From Rachicladosporium sp. CCFEE 5018 (lineage: Eukaryota; Ascomycota; Dothideomycetes; Cladosporiales; Cladosporiaceae), in the NCBI GenBank assembly GCA_002077045.2, contig KZ111182.1:104676-168675 (forward strand): a stretch of 64,000 bases of DNA, in the 5' to 3' direction. The notes under the pieces were generated by a model. The model searched no databases and was not told the origin of the DNA. It saw only the letters and a program-made list of their open reading frames with translations. Below are positions 52,578 to 63,375 of the stretch, piece after piece. How positions within the stretch are numbered: the stretch's first letter is position 1; each line of letters starts with the position of its first letter. Made by a program: the position numbers and the translations under genes.

Positions 52578-54853
52578 ATGTCTTCCACATATCAAAGCCT
52601 CCGCGATCGACAAGTAGGTTGGTACAGCATAGCGAGGAATGCGCCTGGCAGTATGCTGATCAGTGTGTAGCCTCAATCGAGCGCATACTAAACCTCAATC
52701 ACGTTCCTCAGGAGACCGAGCTACACCATGAGTCGCCCTCTTCGAATGGCCTGATCCCCAAGTCGACACCCATTCTCAACTCGGATGGCGAGCCTATATG
52801 GAAAGTGCTCGTGTTTGACGGACTCGGAAGCGATGTGATAAGCAGCGTGCTACGAGTGAACGACTTGCGAGGATGGGGAATAACCATACACCTGTACGTC
52901 CCAATTTCGAGTTTTTGCTCACACGCATGCTGAGACTTGCAAACAGCGAGCGCTGACAGCCGGATGTCAGAAATATCAATGCCAACCGACATCCTATTCC
53001 AGATGTACCGGTCATCTACTTCGTTGAGCCTACGGCGAAGAACCTGGAGCTTATCACGAAGGACCTTCAGGCAGGCTTGTACTCGCCTGCATACATCAAT
53101 TTCTTGACCTCTATCTCAAGACCTCTGCTGGAGGACTTTGCGTCCCAGACTGCACAAGCTGGCACATCGGAGAGTATAAGTCAGGTCTACGACCAGTATC
53201 TGAACTTCATCGTGAGCGAGCCGAACCTCTTCAGTCTGGGCATGGGCAAGGACACCTACTGGGCCATGAACAGTGCACAGATCAGCGATGACGAGATGGA
53301 CGCGAACGTCGACCGAATCATGTCTGGTTTGTTCAGTGTGGCGGTCACAATGGGCACGATTCCCATCATACGATGTCCGAAAGGTGGTGCAGCTGAGATG
53401 ATCGCCGCAAAGCTGGACCGCAAGCTTCGAGATCACATCCTCAATGCCAAGGACAATCTCTTCTCTACCAAGACATCTGCCAATGGAGCTGTCGCAACCT
53501 CCTCCCGACCTGTGCTAATTATTGTGGATCGCAACGTGGACCTTGTACCAATGTTGTCACATTCGTGGACCTACCAGTCACTCATACATGATGTGCTTAG
53601 CATGCGTCTGAATCGCATCACTGTAGAGATGCCAGTGGACGAGGCGGATCCCTCGAAAGGTAGCACGAAAAAGTCATACGACCTTACGCAAAGCGACTTC
53701 TTCTGGAATAAGAATGCCAGTGTGCCATTTCCGCAAGTCGCAGAAGACATCGACGCCGAGCTCACACGGTACAAGGACGATGCGGCAGAGGTCACGAAGA
53801 AGACTGGAGCCAACTCGATCGAGGATTTGCAGAACGATACCGGAGCCTCTGCTCAGCACCTGAAAGCAGCCATCACGCTGCTGCCAGAACTACGAGAGCG
53901 AAAGGCATTACTAGACATGCATATGAACATCGCCACCGCACTCCTGAAGGGGATCAAAGATCGTCAGCTTGACAACTTCTTCCAGCTGGAGGAAGACATC
54001 AAAAAGCAGACGAAAGCACAGATACTGGAGCTCATCAACGATTCAGACAAGGGTAAAGAGGCAGCAGACAAGCTCCGATTATTCATTATCTGGTTCTTGA
54101 GCACCGAGCAAGAAGTGTCAAGAGCGGACATGGAGCGCTTCGAGGAGGCACTTAAGAAGTCTGAAGTCGACATAACACCTTTGGCATATATTCGAAGGCA
54201 TGTGGACCTGTTCGCCAACTGTGGTATGGCACTAACGAGATTACAGAGTACGCGAAGTCACCCGGATGACCATGATTACTTCTGCACCCACGCAACCTCA
54301 ACCCACTCAGTCCACGTCCGCCGAGCTTTTCAGAGGCTTCAGCAGCATTTCCTCTCGCCTCACAGACCGCTTCAAGGACGCTGGCCTCGGCGCAAACTTC
54401 GACAATCTCATATCCGGCGTCAAAAACTTCCTACCCGCCAACAAGGATCTTACTCTCACCAAGATCACCGAGAGCTTGATGGACCCGCAGAATGCTAGCA
54501 CAAGCGCTCTGCAGAAGACCGAAGGCTTCTTGTACTTTGATCCGCGAAGCGCAAATGCCAGAGGCACTGTGCCGCCTACCGCCAAAGACGCTCGATCTGG
54601 CACTGCTCAAAGTCGCGGCATTGAAGCAAGCTTCGGTCAGCGGAGACAAGGCTTTAGCGAGGCTATTGTATTCACTGTTGGCGGTGGGAGCATGGACGAG
54701 TACGGCAATCTGCAGGAGTGGGCGAAACGGACCTCTGGTGGGGCTTCTGGCGCTGCTGTGGCCAGGAAGAGGGTAGTGTATGGAAGCACGGAGCTGGTCG
54801 ACGCTGGGAGCTTCTTGGGCGAGCTGGGCAAGTTGGGAAGGGAAAGTACCTAG
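52578..54853 (+). CDS. sly1: SLY1, Sec1/Munc18 (SM) protein of ER-Golgi fusion
   Basis: Four exons (52578-52613, 52664-52893, 52971-54197 and 54247-54853) sum to 700 codons (699 residues), the usual length for Sly1. Sly1 binds the SNARE Sed5 and promotes ER-to-Golgi vesicle fusion. Motifs: SLRDRQ then ASIERILNLNHVP at the N-terminus, PIWKVLVFDGLGSDVIS, HPIPDVPVIYFVEPT, SRPVLIIVDRNVDLVPMLSHSWTYQSLIHD, and REVTRMTMIT to SEAIVFTVGGGSMDEYGNL at the C-terminus. The last intron (54198-54246) has a GC donor, AG/GCATGT, with branch site CTAAC and acceptor ACAG; it is the only join that keeps the frame and gives IRRVREVTRMTM. The other introns are canonical. Confidence 0.92.
54198..54246 (+). other. 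GC-AG intron in SLY1
   Basis: 49 nt, donor GCATGT after exonic AG, branch CACTAACGA, acceptor TTACAG. A GT donor four bases further in (GTGGAC) would put the downstream exon out of frame. Confidence 0.75.
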
Positions 54854-55133
54854 ACTATGAGCGCCTTGAGCCGGGCGGGGTCTTTATAGTAATGTCAACG
54901 TTAAGCAATATGGTTACGCGCCAAGAGTGACTTCTGTGCCTGCGTTTGCATCAGCCCCACCTCGTCACTTGGTGGAGGAGTAGCTCTAGAAAGTTCGACA
55001 AAATATACATGGTTAGGTCGATCGATACAAAGAGCCGCCGTTTCGTAAACAAACACCCCATCACTCAATTTGTGCAGCGTTCCTCTGCCTCAGCTACCTT
55101 ACTCACTTCCCCGATCCCCTCATCACCGCAAAC
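54854..55133. promoter_or_regulatory. Intergenic, SLY1 / Cyp40
   Basis: 280 bp with a CT-rich leader (CTTACTCACTTCCCCGATCC) just before the Cyp40 ATG. Confidence 0.4.
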
Positions 55134-56312
55134 ATGGCACCCTCCGCTCGCCCTCGCGTCTGGTTCGACATCAGCATTGGAGGAGCGAAGGCCGGCAAGG
55201 TAGTCTTCGAGCTTTACAACGATGTCGTGCCCAAGACCGTGGAGAACTTCCGCTGTCTCTGTACAGGCGAGAAGGGCGATGGGGAGTCAGGCAAACCTCT
55301 GTAAGCTGGTATCGAGGCCTCACTGGTTATGAATAAGAGAGCTGACTGGAGGATCTCAAGACACTACAAAGGCTCGTCCTTCCACCGCGTGATCAAAAGC
55401 TTCATGCTACAGGGCGGAGACTTCACAGCCGGCAACGGCACAGGCGGCGAGTCAATCTACGGCGAGAAATTCGAAGACGAGAACTTTGAGCTCAAGCACG
55501 AGAAGCCCTTCCTCCTCTCCATGGCAAACGCCGGCCCAGGCACAAACGGCAGCCAATTCTTCGTCACTACAGTCCCCACACCGCATCTCGACGGCAAGCA
55601 TGTCGTCTTCGGCGAGGTGATAGCGGGCAAGAGCATCATCCGGCAAGTCGAGAACGGCAAGACTGGCGCGAACGATAAGCCAGAAGAGGAAGTCAAGATC
55701 GAGGATTGTGGGGAAGTGCCTGAGGGCGCTTCGCTGGATGATTTCACGAAGAAGGCACCGGACAGCACGGGGGATACGTATGAAGAGTTCCCTGAGGATC
55801 AGGCGAAGGCTGGGGAGGAGTGGACTGGAGAGGAGATCGCGAAGATCGCGGAGGAGTTGAAGGGGATGGGGAATACGGCTTTCAAGGGTGGGGAGAACGA
55901 GCTGGGTTTGAGCAAGTATCAGAAGGCGCTGCGGTATTTGAATGAGTATGGGCCGGTCGACAACGATGTAGAGGAGCTGCAGACGCGGATCAAGAAGCTA
56001 CGGATCTCGTTACACACCAATTCGGCGCTGCTGCAGTATAAGCTGAAGGACTTCTCCGGCTCGACACGCTCTGCGGACAATGTGCTGGCGATTGAGGGCA
56101 TTTCGGACATTGAGAAGGCCAAAGCGTTGTACCGGAAAGGTTTGGTGGCTAAGGATACGAAGAACGAGGAGGAGGCGCTGGATCTGCTCACGCAAGCTGG
56201 GAAGCTGGCGCCGCAGGATGCGGGCATTGGGAAGGAGTTGGCGGCTGTGAAAAAGGCTGCTGCGGACCGGAAGGCGAAGGAGAAGAAGGCTTATGCGAAG
56301 ATGTTTGACTGA
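55134..56312 (+). CDS. cpr6: Cyclophilin-40 peptidyl-prolyl isomerase (Cpr6/Cyp40)
   Basis: Two exons (55134-55300 and 55361-56312), 60-nt intron, 372 residues, the normal length for Cyp40. It is an Hsp90 co-chaperone with an N-terminal cyclophilin domain and C-terminal TPRs. Cyclophilin motifs: VVFELYNDVVPKTVENFRCL, SFHRVIKSFMLQGGDFT, GTNGSQFFVTT and TPHLDGKHVVFGEV. The His in TPHLDG replaces the cyclosporin-contact Trp of CypA, as in other Cyp40s. TPR helices span about residues 220-360 (KGMGNTAFKGGENELGLSKY, SLHTNSALLQYKLKDF, KALYRKGLVAKDTKNEEE). The C-terminus ends KKAYAKMFD, a calmodulin-site-like basic tail. Confidence 0.94.
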
Positions 56313-56863
56313 GCGATGTGATGCATGCATGCGGGAGAGAGCACATGCGATCAGAGCGTTGACTGCGTTCTAGCGCGCGATGGCTGCGAAAAGCAATGAT
56401 TCGAGAGCGATTAGCTCGCGTTGACCATGATCGAACCAGAAATGTGGCACGACACACGATAGATAAGACGCGCAGCATGAAAAGCGAATGAAGGTAGAGA
56501 TGTCCCTTGGTCTCTTCATCGAGCAGCTAGACTACCGCTCATCAAATGAGCAAACGAACAAAGCTCTTGCTACATGCCTCTCATATCCCGTACAGCCGTG
56601 ATTCGTCAATGTCATTACCTTGTCTAGATCGCTCTGCGCAGTGCGATTGTCACTCGCGGCTTTTCGCATGCAAGCAGTGCTCCAACGCTCGAAAGCAGAA
56701 AATCCAGCCCGTCTACCGCGCTTTTGATGCGTCGAGAGACTTCTCGCCAGACGCCCAGGTCCAGCATGGACGCACGCCCAAGAAATAGAACCAAGGAAAG
56801 CCAAACGCCCTCGCTGAACTCTCCGATTGCTGCCCAGTCACGTTCCATTCTCTCCCCGCGTTC
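56313..56863. other. Convergent intergenic region
   Basis: 551 bp between the Cyp40 stop and the low-complexity gene stop. Nothing recognised. Confidence 0.35.
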
Positions 56864-58837
56864 TCAGACACCAACTTCATTCCCATCCTCCTCATGTATG
56901 GTATCCCGTCTCCCTAACTTACTACCCGCCCTGCTTCTCCCAACTCTGCTACTCCCTTCACTCTTGCCCGCAGCCGAGCTGCCGTACCTGTAATGACTTC
57001 CCTCGCCTCTCGCTGACGAGCTGCCAGACCCAATGATCATCATCTGCTCTCCATCCTCGCCCTGGCGCATCTCGATCTTCGCATCGCCAGTGAAATGTAG
57101 CACCGTGCCGCCAGAGCGGATCTGGAAGCCGGCAGGGACGTTGGACTTGGACGTCTTCGATTGGCCGGACTTACGACTTGAGGCTGAAGCGCGACTGGAG
57201 GATGGGCGGCGGGATGGAGGTTGTTGGCTGCGCTTGATGTTTTCGGCTGTGAGCTCTGGGCTGAGACCACCGCGGACACGGGTCTGGTAAGCTTCGACGT
57301 CGTCTTCGAGCGTCGTCTTCTTGAGATGGCGAGCTATTCGCTCAGCTTCTTCGCGGGATGGATAGACTGTGCGCCGGCCGCGAGAGTCTTCGACGATGTA
57401 GCGGCCGGAGCCGGAGACACTAGTATCCGTCGTAGCCCTTGTGCGGCCGCCAGAGGAGGTGGTGGAGACTGAGGGTTGACGGGCGCTGCGAGATGACTGG
57501 GTGGACGTGTAGCTAAGTCGCTTGTCGACTACCGGGCGGGTTGTGCGGTCGGAGTCGACGTAGTCAGATGAGGAAGGGTGATCGAAGTCTACCTCCGACC
57601 TGCTCGACCGTCGTAGTGGCTCGCGAGATGATCGCGTAGAGATTGCTGGAGTGCTGTGGGTAGTTCTGAATGATGGTCGGCGCGAGGTGGAAGGCGGTGG
57701 CATCAGTCGACTGTCGCGCTTGCGCTTCTCCTTGTCAATGGCGTGTCGCAATTTTCGTTTGTAGTCAGAATCCTCAGAGTCGGATGCAGAGTCTGACTGT
57801 GAGCTTGAGTCTGAGCTTGATGCTGAGTCGTGGATAGCATAGTCATTTGGAAAGCTGCCGGGCATCATTGAAGCTCGTCTCGCCGAATACGTGGCAGCTG
57901 GGACTTGCTCCCGAGTTGTGGGCAGAATGCCCGTCGCATAGCCAGGTGCAGCAATTCCAGCCCTAGCGGAGTAGGGGTGAGGAAGGGCAGGACGCTGCGG
58001 CGATGGCGGCTGCATCTGTGCGGGCGCATACGTTCCCATTGCGGTGGCGAGAGGTGTTGATGCTAACTGTGCTTCTGCTATTGCGCGATGATAGGCTGCT
58101 GTGTACTGGTCTTGCAATTGCTGCTGATGATACGCGGAGGGCGATGGTGGTGGACCGCGTTTCGCTTGCATCCCACCTTGCGGTGGCGTGCTGCCGTACG
58201 TCGGACCCGCATAAGGTGGTCCAGCCCAGCTGCCCGGTCGGTCTCGCGGGGTTGATCCAGTCCGCGCGCGAGGTGTCGGTTGAGGGTTGAGGATTGGTGC
58301 TGCAGTCGGTGGCGCAGCTGTGGGGTAGCGGTAGTCAGGTGGAATCTGATATTGTCCGCCAGGCCCTGGCTGCTGGACTGGGTACTGGACTCCAGACAGT
58401 GGCCTTGCTGGCTGCTGTGTGGGCTGGTGAGGCAACGTGTACCGGCGGTCGGAGTTCTTCGTGCTTAAGCATGTTGGGTCACGGCAGTTCGGATCTCTGC
58501 AGTCAGCAGATGGCCTCGAAGTCGATACTGATCGCGATGCAGGTCGTTTTTGACTCCGTTGACTCTCAGCGCGATGAATGACGGGCTTGCTCCGTGAAGA
58601 CGACGTTGTTGGTTGCACGGCCTGCTTGGATTGGCCAACGGTGGCGACCACAGCTCCAGTAGTGTTGCTTGCATTCGTATATGATGAGTAGCCGGAGTCG
58701 CTCGTAGCATATGGGCCAGTCCTGGGTGTCCGGCTTGACCGCCCGTATGTGGCGCTGGCGCGAGCATCGACGCGGGTGCCGGGTTTGACAGCGCTGACAT
58801 CGCTGTCGTACTCCTCAGCGTGAGCGACTTGAGGCAT
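56864..58837 (-). CDS. Low-complexity hypothetical protein conserved in filamentous fungi
   Basis: Single exon, 657 residues, very rich in Ser, Arg, Pro, Gln and Tyr and mostly disordered. An early CRDPNCRDPTC motif (about 114-124) may bind a metal. The central Pro/Gly/Gln stretch is followed by a Ser/Asp run (about 330-350). The only structured-looking part is C-terminal: GRYIVEDSRGRRTVYPSR, EAERIARHLKKTTLEDDVEA and GGTVLHFTGDAKIEMRQGED. The last residues are basic. I recognise the pattern as a fungal hypothetical family but know no function. The reading frame is long and has no stops, so it is real. Confidence 0.7.
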   Translation of the reverse strand: MPQVAHAEEYDSDVSAVKPGTRVDARASATYGRSSRTPRTGPYATSDSGYSSYTNASNTTGAVVATVGQSKQAVQPTTSSSRSKPVIHRAESQRSQKRPASRSVSTSRPSADCRDPNCRDPTCLSTKNSDRRYTLPHQPTQQPARPLSGVQYPVQQPGPGGQYQIPPDYRYPTAAPPTAAPILNPQPTPRARTGSTPRDRPGSWAGPPYAGPTYGSTPPQGGMQAKRGPPPSPSAYHQQQLQDQYTAAYHRAIAEAQLASTPLATAMGTYAPAQMQPPSPQRPALPHPYSARAGIAAPGYATGILPTTREQVPAATYSARRASMMPGSFPNDYAIHDSASSSDSSSQSDSASDSEDSDYKRKLRHAIDKEKRKRDSRLMPPPSTSRRPSFRTTHSTPAISTRSSREPLRRSSRSEVDFDHPSSSDYVDSDRTTRPVVDKRLSYTSTQSSRSARQPSVSTTSSGGRTRATTDTSVSGSGRYIVEDSRGRRTVYPSREEAERIARHLKKTTLEDDVEAYQTRVRGGLSPELTAENIKRSQQPPSRRPSSSRASASSRKSGQSKTSKSNVPAGFQIRSGGTVLHFTGDAKIEMRQGEDGEQMMIIGSGSSSARGEGSHYRYGSSAAGKSEGSSRVGRSRAGSKLGRRDTIHEEDGNEVGV

Positions 58838-60816
58838 AACGTCTATGTTGCCTCAGTAAGTGGCGAAGATAGCCTGGTGTTGGCGGGCCCGTGGCGCCGT
58901 CCGCGAAGATTAAACGAAAAGTCACCGCCGATCCGTCCGTGCCAGCCCTGGAAAAGCGAGAGAGTGCAAAAATTCGCGAGTACACTTCTCCTGCCGTCTA
59001 CATCACAATGCCGCCTGACAGAGTGCGATGTCTAGGATGATAAGAAGGTATTGTCATGCTGAGACATTCATCTCAGAAACTCACAGAAGTCGCGGATGAC
59101 TGTTTGAGGGCGCCGCCTGCTGCATGCTCGGCCCGCATGCACGAGGAGTTTTAGAGTGGAGGATGGCTTGCATGCGAAGTGGTGGGCTCCTGCTGCTGCC
59201 GAGCCATCGTGGCACCGCGACGACGAACGACAATCCCCCGACCAGCCAATCTCAAACGCGGAGAGGTGTGTGGCCAACACCGGGATGTCTCGACAAGAAG
59301 TTGATGAAAGCGAGAAGCACGGCACTTGGAAAGGTAAGCGCGAGAACGTGGGGAAGGTCTCTGATCAAGCAGCGATAACCTTCGCGATGAGGAATGGAGC
59401 TACTGCTGCCCGACTACATGGAAGAAGCAAAGCTCTCCAGCAGCCGGACGGAGCGTGAGATTGCCAGTCTAGAGTGCGTCGGAGCAACCCTGCAGCACAT
59501 CCGTCGTTGTGACTGGACCGGACTCTGTTGACTGCTGCATGATCACGTAGCCCACGTTGCTGTCAGCGTATCGGCTGAGCTCCGTTCCATCGATGACTGC
59601 CATTCTGGAGAGGGTGTGGTGGCAGCTGCGAAGCATTCGAACGACAATACGAAGCAAATGCGCCTTAGATGAGCCACCACTCCTCCTGCGCATCTATAGT
59701 GGATGAGAACCGGATTGCGCTCATGTCGCCGAGAGACCACCTCCACGCTAGCGGAGGCTCCACTACCTTGTCTGTTCTTCGACTGCCGGGATGCCCTTCA
59801 CAATTGTAATAAAGCGGAGGTTTAATCCCACCTCACCTTGCCATTGAGGCCCAACCCCATCAGCACTACCAGACGGCGATGTCTCAGATCTCGGGAGTGA
59901 CAGTCTCCTCGCCTCAGTTTTCGCGCAACACATCTCTGCCATCGCGAACTTTCGGAAGCACCTTAGCGAGTAGTCCGCCACGTAGCCCATACGCCACCCG
60001 CTGCGTCTCTACACCGGAGTCTCCTGCAAGTCGCTGCAAGACATCGGCGGCCGATCTACGTTGCTCTTAATCACACGCAGGCTGCCACACCCGCGGTCAT
60101 CACTCTGTCACGGACACGTGCTTGTCGCAGTACAATAGTACATGCTGTGCACCCTCACGGTCGATAGCGTATATGAGCTCTTCCACACCGCTCTTGTGGC
60201 GAAGGATGGCCATCAACAAACTGCTCGGAAGCTTTGGTGAAAGCTTTCGTGGATCATGAGTCGTTAGAGCCGGCACTGGACGGCAAGCGCAATGTCAGTT
60301 GACGATCTTCCCTATGCGGAGCCTGACCTTCACTCACTGTAACAATATTGCGGGCTTGGCCATAGGCACATTCCGAGTTGACAGAGACCGCAGTAACCAT
60401 AAGCGACAAAAGCTGGTGCTGCGTTTAGATTTACATGCGGTTGGCTACCAGGTGCTGTCAGAGGTCCACGTGGGGTTGCTTCACGTCGTGCTACCTCAGA
60501 CGCACGCTCGACCGACCACGCGGGTCAAAATGACCGCCACTCCTTGAAAAATTTTGGGATTTGAAGCACATTCCCTACGCATTGATCGGTTGTATCATGA
60601 TAACACAAGGTCTGGCAAAGCACTCTTGAGTCGATGGCTCGACTGTGTACTAGACGATCTCTTTTCCATGTAACACAATTCGAGATGACACTCACGGTGA
60701 GCCTGATAGTGGCATGAGACTTTTCAGGCTCTTCGAGCAGTGGCGTTAAGCCCACGCGATAACCGACCTAGCTTACACGATTTTCTCCTACCATCTCCTA
60801 CCCCTTAATGACCATC
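58838..60816. other. Gene-poor intergenic stretch
   Basis: About 2 kb. Short frames on both strands lack domain-like content. The left part should be the promoter of the low-complexity gene; the right part contains the ArgRS 3' end. No tRNA, transposon or repeat recognised. Confidence 0.35.
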
Positions 60817-63114
60817 TCACATCCTCTCCACAGGCGTCAACCCCAACAACTTCATCCCATTACTCAACACCAACCTCGCACTCTCATACAGCGCCATAAG
60901 CGCCACCTTCTTCTCCCTACTCTCCGCATAAACAACACTCATAGTCTTCGCATTCTTATTCGCCGTATCCTTCGCATCATAACACGAACTCAACGCCTTA
61001 CTCATCTTGAACAAATACGTCAACACCGTAACCGGCTCGTGAGTCTTGAGCGTATTGAGCACCACATCCGGCCACTGCGCCAGCGTGCGGATCAACTCAA
61101 CGCCTTCCTTCGCGCCCATGATTAGGGAAAGGTCTGCGGATGGGAGCTCGGAGTCGGGGATCTCGGAGCGGCGTTTCATGCTGCAGAGACGCGCGTGGGC
61201 GTATTGGAGGTAGGGCCCTGTGTCGCCTTCGAAAGAGGTCATGCGCTCCATGTCGAAGTTGTAGCCGTTGACCATTTTGCCGCTGAAGTCTTGGACCATG
61301 ATTGCGGAGATTCCGAGGAGGTCGGCTGTGGCTTCGGGGTCTTCGATTTGCGCGTATTTGTCTGCGTTCTTCTTCATTACTTCGTGCATGTAGTTGTGTA
61401 CGTCGTCTAAGCTGTCCGCGAGGGAGATGACTGTGCCTTTTCGCGTGCTCATCGTCTGGCCTTTGGGGTCTTTTACCAGGCCGAAAGAGAGGTGCTGACA
61501 TTTGGCTACGATTTCGCTGTATGGTGGGCTCATGAGGCGGAGGATCTCGAAGAATTGAGCGACGTGGGTGTCTTGCTGGGAAGCAATGACATAGATCATC
61601 TTGTCGAAGTGATACTTGTCGTCGCGCTCCTTGTTTGCAGCGATGTCTCGGGTGAGGTAGAGCGAGGTTCCGTCCCGTTTCTTGACCAATGTTTTGCCCA
61701 ACTTAGGCTTGCCATGCTTTGCGAAGTCGACTACGATGGCGCCCTCACTCTCCTCGCTCAGGCCTTTCGACTCCATGACCTTGGCTGCGGCCTCCATATC
61801 TGCCTCCTTGACTGTGGACTCGCCGCTGTAGTCGTCGAAGAAGATGTTCAGACGAGCGTACATGTCCTTGTACCTCTCGATCGAGTAGTCGCGGAATCGC
61901 TGCCAGTTTGCTATTGCTTCTGGCTCGCCGTCCACCATGCGCCTGAAGAATTGCCGGGCCTTCTCATCGATACTTGGCAAAGCTTCAAGCTCTTTCAGCT
62001 TGGCTTGAAGCTGCTTGACTGTGTCTTCCAGCTCCGTTTCCTGCTCATCAGTCCACACATGCTCCGGCTCAGGCTCCGGTTGCTCGCCCTTTGCAGGCTT
62101 CTTCGGTTTCGGTGGCGTCTTGAGCTTCTTCAGCTCGTCGATCTTCGCCTTTAATTCTACCACGGGCTTCTGCTCGGCGTAATTGTCTTGGTTGATCTTG
62201 ACGTACACCTCATTCAGATGCTTGACAGCATCCGTCTTGAGCGATTCCTCGTTTCCGTACTTATCGAAGCCCTGCGAAAGCACACCATACTGCTTTCCCC
62301 AATCGCCGAGATAGTTCATCGAGAGCGCTTTCCATCCTGCACGCTCGTACAGCTTCACTAGGAAGCCGCCAATGATCGTACTCCGCAGATGACCGGTGTG
62401 AAACTCCTTTGCAATGTTGGGACTCGAATACTCTACAATAACCAATTTCTGTGGACTCGACGAATCCTTCGGATCTTTGCGTCCGAGAAGCGAGTTGAAG
62501 CCATAGCCATCCTTCTTCGAGAGTATCGTTGGCAGCGTAAACCCAGCTAACGATCCTGGCTCAAAGAAGAAACGAACGAAAGTCTTGTCCGCTGTCGGTT
62601 TCGCAAGTAGAGGTGATGAGAACTTCTCCGCAATCTCCTTGGCAGTCTCATCTGGTTTCTTGCCTTTCAGTCGAAGAGCAGGAACAGGCAGCACCAGATC
62701 GCCATGCTTGAGATCCAGAGTCCATGCTAACGCACCGTCGATGGCCTTCGGTTCTGCGCCAGTGATCTCCTGGACTTGCTGGATGATGTGTGCTCGGTAA
62801 ACGTCGACGGGGTTGTTTTGCGGGTACAGCAGGACATCTGGATGTGAAGGCAAGTCGGGTAGTCCGAGTTTCTGGAGTTGCGATGTGATGTGCTGAAGTT
62901 GCGAGCTATCGCCATTGCTGTGCGCCATCCTGGTTTGAAATGGTGAACGAGGGTGCTGAAGTTGCTTTGGTCTTGCAATTCGAGTAGAGTCCCGATCTGG
63001 CGACCATACAGTCTGGTGAGTCAAGCTCCGAGTCAAAGTCTTTGCGAACGAAAAATCGCTGCAGGGAATTCGAGAGCGGGCCAAGGAGCGTGCGATTGAA
63101 GGCAGGTTAGTCAT
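60817..63114 (-). CDS. Arginyl-tRNA synthetase, possibly dual-targeted
   Basis: Single exon. From ATG 62928 (MAHSNGDSSQ) the enzyme is 703 residues, cytosolic form. An in-frame ATG at 63114 adds 62 residues rich in Arg, Ser and Leu with very few acidic residues (SIARSLARSRI, FAKTLTRSLTHQTV), a good mitochondrial presequence. The frame remains open further upstream to 63351. Class I motifs: HIGH-type SPNIAKEFHTGHLRS and a KMSKS equivalent in KGQTMSTRKGTV; the C-terminal anticodon-binding domain contains FSGKMVNGYNFDMERMTSFEGDTG and YDAKDTANKNA. A charged Lys/Pro/Glu insertion lies at about residues 240-290. One gene may serve both cytosol and mitochondria through alternative starts, as is common in filamentous fungi. 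Confidence 0.92.
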   Translation of the reverse strand: MTNLPSIARSLARSRIPCSDFSFAKTLTRSLTHQTVWSPDRDSTRIARPKQLQHPRSPFQTRMAHSNGDSSQLQHITSQLQKLGLPDLPSHPDVLLYPQNNPVDVYRAHIIQQVQEITGAEPKAIDGALAWTLDLKHGDLVLPVPALRLKGKKPDETAKEIAEKFSSPLLAKPTADKTFVRFFFEPGSLAGFTLPTILSKKDGYGFNSLLGRKDPKDSSSPQKLVIVEYSSPNIAKEFHTGHLRSTIIGGFLVKLYERAGWKALSMNYLGDWGKQYGVLSQGFDKYGNEESLKTDAVKHLNEVYVKINQDNYAEQKPVVELKAKIDELKKLKTPPKPKKPAKGEQPEPEPEHVWTDEQETELEDTVKQLQAKLKELEALPSIDEKARQFFRRMVDGEPEAIANWQRFRDYSIERYKDMYARLNIFFDDYSGESTVKEADMEAAAKVMESKGLSEESEGAIVVDFAKHGKPKLGKTLVKKRDGTSLYLTRDIAANKERDDKYHFDKMIYVIASQQDTHVAQFFEILRLMSPPYSEIVAKCQHLSFGLVKDPKGQTMSTRKGTVISLADSLDDVHNYMHEVMKKNADKYAQIEDPEATADLLGISAIMVQDFSGKMVNGYNFDMERMTSFEGDTGPYLQYAHARLCSMKRRSEIPDSELPSADLSLIMGAKEGVELIRTLAQWPDVVLNTLKTHEPVTVLTYLFKMSKALSSCYDAKDTANKNAKTMSVVYAESREKKVALMALYESARLVLSNGMKLLGLTPVERM

Positions 63115-63375
63115 GCACAAGATGGGAAGGGTACATGTAGCGGTAGTGAGATTGACTCGTAATGTTTCCGATCGAAGTGGAATTGTGCATGTTGCGAACG
63201 GTGGAAGGAGGTCGCGAAATGTGGCGTTTTCACTTAAAGCCACAATACGCCACAGCAAACATTGAGATTTAGAGTGACGGACGAGTTTACTTCGTAAGGT
63301 GATCAAATCAGCATCAACATGATACATGTATACTTCATTAGACTGACGCAACGCTCACTGTGGTCCATCTCTTCC
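63115..63375. promoter_or_regulatory. Intergenic, ArgRS promoter side / GT90 3' side
   Basis: About 260 bp; both neighbours are on the minus strand. The ArgRS frame stays open to 63351, but this part reads poorly as protein and is more likely leader. Confidence 0.35.

Noticed and set aside
52332..52676. Open frames spanning the N run
   Set aside because: They exist only because N codons contain no stops; they are artefacts of the gap.
53077..54853. Frameshift near the 3' end of SLY1
   Set aside because: A GC-AG intron restores the frame exactly, and the total is 700 codons.
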